Shown here piece by piece: positions 6,179 through 9,796 of a stretch of 9,796 nucleotides of DNA; positions within the stretch are counted from its first letter, which is position 1; each line of letters starts with the position of its first letter. The position numbers were made by a program, and so were the translations under genes. The DNA comes from DASRCB01 sp035653295 (GTDB taxonomy: Bacteria; Acidobacteriota; Terriglobia; Bryobacterales; Bryobacteraceae). The stretch covers positions 1-9,796 of the forward strand of contig DASRCB010000047.1 of assembly GCA_035653295.1 (NCBI GenBank), given 5' to 3'. The notes under the pieces are model-generated. The model did no database searches. It was not told where the DNA came from and saw only the letters and a list, made by a program, of their open reading frames with translations.

Positions 6179-7546
6179 GGACTCCGGCGCCTCGCGCGCA
6201 CGCCGCTGACGCGCTCGCTTCGGGCGCATGCGCGATTCCAGCGCCGCCACCGCGGCCGTGAGCTTTCGGATCTCCTCGTCCTTCTGAAGGTTCTGCCGGT
6301 ATAGTTCCTGGATGGCGGCAAGCGCGACGCCGCCCTCGTCAATGGTCGTGATGTGCTTGTCGTCGGCGCCAAGCTGGAACGCGGCGGCGAAATCCTGCGC
6401 CATAGGTCCCGTGTGCCGTACGGTTTCGCCTTCGGTTTTGTAGCTCCAGGTAGTAATGGGGACAGCGCTCAGGTGGCGGAGCACCTCGGCGCCGCTGACA
6501 TCCTGAAATGCGGTTTTCGCGTTTCGATCGGAAGCGTTGGTCCACGCGCCGCCACTGGTGAGGACAGCGCCGTTGCTCATGGCGAGGAGGTTGGCGCCGC
6601 CGGGGGTAAGCGACAGCACGTCGCCGATGTCGGGACGGAAGAAGTGCAGCGGTGGCTGAGTCCCGCCTCCCGCGGCAATGTCCCAGGTCTGAGCGGCGCC
6701 GTAGACGTTGAATCGAATGCGGGCGAAATCATCGGAGTGTAGCTGCTCGACCAGGTATTGCGGATTCGCGTACCTTCCTTCGAAGCTGGCGACCACGGGG
6801 CCTGCGAAGTATCCGGCAGCCGCAGGGTTGCCATTCGCGTCAACCCCCCCGAGGGCGTAGATCCCGCGGCCGCCCGCAACGCCACCGTCTCCACCGCTGG
6901 CATCGATGCCATCGCCTGCGTTTCGATCCAGCGACGATCCTCCTACTGCCAGGATGCCGCGTCCTCCAAAATTGCCGCTGGTGGACGCATTGCCACCGTA
7001 CGCGAGGACTCCCGCGCCGGCAAGCTCGCTACCTCCGCCTGACCCGCCGCTGGCCGACAGGGCGTCACCTGCAGCGTTAATGGTCTGCCCGGCGGTGAAG
7101 ACATTCCCGCTCGCCAGTTCCGGCACCTTCGTGTTGTCGACATTGAGCGTGACTGCGCCGGATGTGCCGCCGCCGGTCAGATCCGTGCCTGCGTTCACGG
7201 CGGTAATGGTTCCGATATTCGGCACAATGCAGGCCCAGGCCGGGCCGGTCGATTGCAGCTCCTGCCCACTCGGGCAGTTCTGCAATGCGAGAGTCACGCT
7301 GCCGCTCGTGCCGGCGCCGGCGAGCCCCGCGCCCGCTGCGACGCCGGTGATAGTACCGGTCCCCGGAAACGTCTGTCCGGGCGCAAACGTGATCAGCCCA
7401 TGGAATTTCCCGGTTCCGTTCACTTCCAGGTTCGCTGTCGGCGCCGCGGTCCCAATGCCCACATTCCCATTGGCCAGCACCCGCATGCGTTCCACGTTGT
7501 TGGTGAAGAAAGCCATCGGCGCGTTGGCAATCTGCTGAAAGGCCAT
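6080..7546 (-). CDS. Fibre-like S74 protein, copy A, downstream part (after the internal TAA)
   Basis: These 488 codons continue copy A in the same frame after the TAA at 7571-7573. They begin with the fibre motif ANGNVGIGT (25-33) and NLEVNGTGKF. Two related GTIT.V.AG..L.G.GTSG modules follow (64-88 and 112-137), split by a segment with Cys91 and Cys106. Next come four GxGIxAxGG-type repeats (178-236), a shared pre-chaperone region, and a Peptidase_S74 domain (about 337-420). Ser339 and Lys344 have the Ser-x4-Lys spacing of the self-cleaving dyad. A predicted coiled coil (about 411-440) closes the conserved part. Residues 441-488 are Arg-rich, have no counterpart in copy B and are encoded partly antisense to the epimerase-like gene. 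Alone this part lacks a signal peptide. It may be dead, made by restart at the ATG, or joined by readthrough. Confidence 0.75.
   Translation of the reverse strand: MAFQQIANAPMAFFTNNVERMRVLANGNVGIGTAAPTANLEVNGTGKFHGLITFAPGQTFPGTGTITGVAAGAGLAGAGTSGSVTLALQNCPSGQELQSTGPAWACIVPNIGTITAVNAGTDLTGGGTSGAVTLNVDNTKVPELASGNVFTAGQTINAAGDALSASGGSGGGSELAGAGVLAYGGNASTSGNFGGRGILAVGGSSLDRNAGDGIDASGGDGGVAGGRGIYALGGVDANGNPAAAGYFAGPVVASFEGRYANPQYLVEQLHSDDFARIRFNVYGAAQTWDIAAGGGTQPPLHFFRPDIGDVLSLTPGGANLLAMSNGAVLTSGGAWTNASDRNAKTAFQDVSGAEVLRHLSAVPITTWSYKTEGETVRHTGPMAQDFAAAFQLGADDKHITTIDEGGVALAAIQELYRQNLQKDEEIRKLTAAVAALESRMRPKRARQRRAREAPESSARRGLPRQVITVHSVHKAAVPRLPPEQARRL
6291..6730. repeat. Direct repeat block 2 (S74 region) in copy A (partner 8502-8941)
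   Basis: The S74 domain and the region before it align without gaps to 8502-8941 at an offset of 2211 bases. In 6541-6640 against 8752-8851, 93 of 100 bases match. The offset differs from block 1 by 162 bases because copy A has a longer middle region. Confidence 0.88.
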
Positions 7547-7747
7547 GAGCTTGTCACCCTGACCCTGGAATTAGAGGCCCCCGCCGTTTGCGGCGCTGCC
7601 CGCAATGAGTGAGAACAGCGCCTGATCGGCAAACAGCCGCAGGTTGGCCCGGGCGGCGCTGCCGCTGTTCGGATTGCGCACCTCGAGCACGGTGTCCTGG
7701 TTCTGGCTCTTGTAGACGTCCAGATCGTACGAGGGCGCCGTGGAGCC
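7362..7747. repeat. Direct repeat block 1 in copy A (partner 9411-9796)
   Basis: This 386-base stretch aligns without gaps to 9411-9796 at an offset of 2049 bases. Between 7561 and 7747 I count 8 mismatches, and the last 89 bases (7659-7747) are identical up to the window edge, so the similarity probably continues outside. One mismatch (T at 7571 against A at 9620) creates the TAA stop. Confidence 0.9.
7554..7560 (-). promoter_or_regulatory. Possible internal ribosome binding site after the TAA in copy A
   Basis: On the minus strand AGGGTGA stands 7 bases before the ATG at 7544-7546; GGTGA matches the anti-Shine-Dalgarno complement. The TAA (7571-7573) lies just upstream, so ribosomes ending there could restart. 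Copy B has the same bases inside its coding frame, so the site may be accidental. Confidence 0.25.
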
Positions 7748-8368
7748 CAGTCCGATCTTAGTGCCCGACTGAAACAGCACTGAATTGCCGAGGTCGGCGC
7801 TGTCGGTCCATACAGGAATATAGCCGGCCGTTCCGGCGCCGCCGATTGTCGATGCCGTGCCGATCGCCTCGGGGACGTGGATGGCCGCCGAGTTCAGGCT
7901 TTCACCGCCGGTCGCGTTCGCCGCCTCCCGGGTGAGGAATGCGGAGACCGGCCTGCCGCCCAGCGTATCCGCATCCGCGGCTTTCAGAGCATAGGGAACC
8001 GCGGCCAGAAGCACGCGGCTTTGTTCCACCGCGCCGGCGCTCTGCGGCTGCACGCCGACCCACAGCGCCTGCCCGGAGGTAAACAGATCGAGCGGTATGC
8101 CGTTCGCCGTGGCCGCGCCCAGATGAACCGTGTAGCGCCCCTGCTCGTCGGCCTCGACGCTCTGCGTCTCCTGCCACAGCGGCGTGCGGCTCGTCGGATC
8201 GCCGTAGATGGAGAAGGTGAGCGCCTGTGCGCCGCTGACGGGTTTGCCGGCGCTGTCGCGGACCGCGGAGCTGAAATTCAACAAACGAGGAACGGTCTCC
8301 TGCGCGCGCGCCGTACAGAGGCATGCCACGAAAGCGCACCACACGCTTATATCGCGGAAGCGATTCAT
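7571..8368 (-). CDS. Fibre-like S74 protein, copy A, N-terminal part ended by an in-frame TAA
   Basis: These 265 residues are the secreted N-terminal part of a protein that would have 762 codons up to 6080. Residues 1-22 look like a Sec signal peptide (hydrophobic VWCAFVACLC, cleavage after ARA). Residues about 25-146 form a beta-rich module, VPRLLNFS to VPYALKAADADTLGG, that I recall from many acidobacterial surface proteins. A short Gly/Ala linker follows, then a fibre segment with IGLGS and YDLDVY near 205-219. The ribosome site AGGAGG (8375-8380) is perfect, 6 bases before the ATG and 15 bases or less after copy B's stop, indicating one transcript with copy B. The TAA replaces a TAT (Tyr) codon of copy B by one base. 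Without the S74 domain this product would lack its own trimer chaperone. Confidence 0.8.
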   Translation of the reverse strand: MNRFRDISVWCAFVACLCTARAQETVPRLLNFSSAVRDSAGKPVSGAQALTFSIYGDPTSRTPLWQETQSVEADEQGRYTVHLGAATANGIPLDLFTSGQALWVGVQPQSAGAVEQSRVLLAAVPYALKAADADTLGGRPVSAFLTREAANATGGESLNSAAIHVPEAIGTASTIGGAGTAGYIPVWTDSADLGNSVLFQSGTKIGLGSTAPSYDLDVYKSQNQDTVLEVRNPNSGSAARANLRLFADQALFSLIAGSAANGGGL

Positions 8369-8383
8369 CGAATTCCTCCTGTG

Positions 8384-9796
8384 TTACCGCTGGCCTGGGC
8401 GCGAGTCGAGGGTTGAACGACCGCGCGGCTCGCCCGCGCGTGCGCCGGACCCCAAAGCCATGCGCGCCCGCAACTCTGCGACTGCCGCCTTCAGTTCCAG
8501 ATTCTGCCGGTAAAGCTCCTGAATCGCGGCAAGCGCGACGCCGCCCTCATCGATGGTGGTGATGTGCTTGTCATCGCTGCCGAGGTGGAAAGCGGCGGCG
8601 AAGTCCTGCGCCATGGGTCCCATATGCCGCACGGTTTCGCCTTCGGTTTTATAGCTCCACGTGGTGATAGGCACCGCGCTCAGGCGGCGGAGCACCTCGG
8701 CGCCGCTGACGTCCTGAAATGCGGTCTTCGCGTTCCGATCGGAGGCGTTGGTCCACGCGCCGCCACTGCTGAGGACGGCGCCGTTGCTCATCACGAGGAG
8801 GTTGGCGCCGCCGGGCGTCAGCGACAGCACGTCGCCGATGTCGGGACGAAAGAAATGCATCGGCGGCTGCGTTCCGCCTCCGACGGCGATGTCCCAGCTC
8901 TGAGCCGCTTGCGCAACGTTGAAGCGAATTCGGGCGAAATCATTCGAGTAATCCTGCTGAACAAGCATCTGCGGATACCCATACTGTCCGGCGGCGTCAA
9001 TCATCACCTCGCCGCCGAAGAAACCGGCGATGCTGGGATTCCCGTTGCTGTCTTTGCCGGGAAGAGCGGTGATTCCGTATCCGCCCGGCGCTCCCGACGC
9101 GTCGCCCCCCACAGCGTAGACGCCATCGCCGCCCGACGCATTCTGACCAGTTCCTCCGTACGCGTCAATTGCCGTTGCACCCCAGCCATTCCCTGAAGCG
9201 TTGCCCCCCGAGGCAGAAATGGCGTCGGTGCGAGCGGGAGCCACGATCTGAAGCCCACCGCTGTGGATTTGCTGCGTATTTGTGAACACATTCGCCGCCG
9301 TGAGCAACGGCACCTTCCCGGTGTCCACGTTCAGTGTGACGGCGCCCGAGGCGCCGCCGCCCGTCAAACCCGTACCCGCCGTTACGCTGGTAATCGTTCC
9401 TCCACCGCCGCCCGGAAACGTCTGCCCCGGCGCAAACGTGATCAGCCCATCGAACTTCGCGGTTCCGTTCACTTCCAGGTTCGCCGCCGGGGCCACGGTC
9501 CCGATGCCCACATTTCCATTGGCCAGCACCCGCATACGTTCCACGTTGTTGGTGAAGAAAGCTATCGGCGCGTTGGCAATCTGCTGGAAGGCCATGACCT
9601 TGTCACCCTGACCCTGGAAATAGAGGCCCCCGCCGTTGGCGGCGCTGCCCGCAATCAGTGAGAACAGCGCCTGATCGGCAAGCAGGCGCAGGTTGGCGCG
9701 GGCCGCACTGCCGCTGTTCGGATTGCGCACCTCGAGCACGGTGTCCTGGTTCTGGCTCTTGTAGACGTCCAGATCGTACGAGGGCGCCGTGGAGCC
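8384..9796 (-). CDS. Fibre-like S74 protein, copy B (5' end beyond the window)
   Basis: The frame is open to the last base of the window, where it reads GSTAPSYDLDVY as copy A does, so the true start and signal peptide lie outside; the visible part is 470 codons. In order: a shared fibre segment, LANGNVGIGT, one GTITSVTAGTGLTGGG module (copy A has two), Gly-rich repeats (9062-9226) such as GDGVYAVGG, a shared pre-chaperone region (FRPDIGDVLSLTPGG), and a Peptidase_S74 domain (about 8498-8749). The likely cleavage Ser is at 8741-8743 in SDRNAK, with the Lys five residues on. A predicted short coiled coil and a basic tail end it. Unlike copy A it is unbroken. Family knowledge: S74 domains trimerise fibres and then cut themselves off; a cell-surface or secreted trimeric fibre is the inference here. 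The ligand is unknown. Confidence 0.85.
   Translation of the reverse strand, partial: GSTAPSYDLDVYKSQNQDTVLEVRNPNSGSAARANLRLLADQALFSLIAGSAANGGGLYFQGQGDKVMAFQQIANAPIAFFTNNVERMRVLANGNVGIGTVAPAANLEVNGTAKFDGLITFAPGQTFPGGGGGTITSVTAGTGLTGGGASGAVTLNVDTGKVPLLTAANVFTNTQQIHSGGLQIVAPARTDAISASGGNASGNGWGATAIDAYGGTGQNASGGDGVYAVGGDASGAPGGYGITALPGKDSNGNPSIAGFFGGEVMIDAAGQYGYPQMLVQQDYSNDFARIRFNVAQAAQSWDIAVGGGTQPPMHFFRPDIGDVLSLTPGGANLLVMSNGAVLSSGGAWTNASDRNAKTAFQDVSGAEVLRRLSAVPITTWSYKTEGETVRHMGPMAQDFAAAFHLGSDDKHITTIDEGGVALAAIQELYRQNLELKAAVAELRARMALGSGARAGEPRGRSTLDSRPGQR
8502..8941. repeat. Direct repeat block 2 (S74 region) in copy B (partner 6291-6730)
   Basis: Partner of the S74 block in copy A. Similarity falls off both toward the variable middle of the gene and past the coiled coil at the C-terminal end. 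Confidence 0.88.
9411..9796. repeat. Direct repeat block 1 in copy B (partner 7362-7747)
   Basis: Partner of the block in copy A, encoding the fibre segment before the variable middle. Here the codon at 9620-9622 reads TAT (Tyr) on the coding strand. It is cut by the window edge. Confidence 0.9.

Noticed and set aside
6906..7538. Long open frames on the + strand inside the fibre genes
   Set aside because: Their Pro/Ala-rich translations mirror the Gly-rich coding strand, and they recur at the same place in both paralogues, as shadow frames do.
9609..9625. LYFQG in copy B, resembling a TEV-type protease site
   Set aside because: A five-residue chance match in a fibre segment; no such protease is relevant here.
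6080..9796. Prophage tail-fibre region
   Set aside because: The S74 genes have a signal peptide and no neighbouring baseplate, tail, capsid or integrase genes in the window. A phage origin of the domain is possible, but a prophage is not supported.

Overview
The window is GC-rich bacterial chromosome. The organism is probably an acidobacterium of the Solibacter/Bryobacter type. That assignment is inference. It rests on the N-terminal 'VPRLLNFS...' module fused to glycine-rich fibre and S74 domains, which I recall as frequent in that group, and on the general gene style. No rRNA, tRNA, CRISPR array, transposase or phage structural/packaging gene was seen. All intergenic gaps are under 300 bases.

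Left part (1-720, + strand): a DksA/TraR-type zinc-finger regulator (279-665). It has a good sigma70-like promoter about 170 bases upstream, a leader of about 160 bases, a strong ribosome binding site and a hairpin/T-run terminator.

Housekeeping block on the minus strand (745-5213), in transcription order: a SurA/PrsA-like peptidyl-prolyl isomerase lipoprotein (4170-5213); a bifunctional homocysteine S-methyltransferase/methylenetetrahydrofolate reductase (2154-4037); an L-threonylcarbamoyladenylate synthase family protein (1498-2136); and peptidoglycan editing factor PgeF (745-1425). The methionine/folate enzyme and the TsaC-like gene are 17 bases apart, and the last two share a reading frame. 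The last three, possibly all four, may be one transcription unit. The functions (envelope protein folding, one-carbon metabolism, tRNA t6A, cell-wall quality control) are not an obvious pathway.

Divergent from the isomerase is an extended-type NAD(P)-binding epimerase/dehydratase-like protein (5273-6178, +) without the usual YxxxK motif. A perfect 6-base inverted repeat lies in the 59-base divergent gap.

Right part (6080-9796, minus strand): two tandem genes for secreted, tail-fibre-like proteins ending in a Peptidase_S74 intramolecular chaperone (Ser-x4-Lys dyad visible) and a predicted coiled coil. The upstream copy B (8384-9796) runs off the right edge. The downstream copy A (8368 to 6080) has its own signal peptide and a perfect Shine-Dalgarno. 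It is cut in two by one in-frame TAA where copy B has TAT, and an ATG with a fair ribosome binding site follows 24 bases later. The copies are near identical at both ends and diverge in the middle, as expected of a mosaic paralogue family exchanging variable regions. Copy A's end runs 99 bases into the convergent epimerase-like gene.
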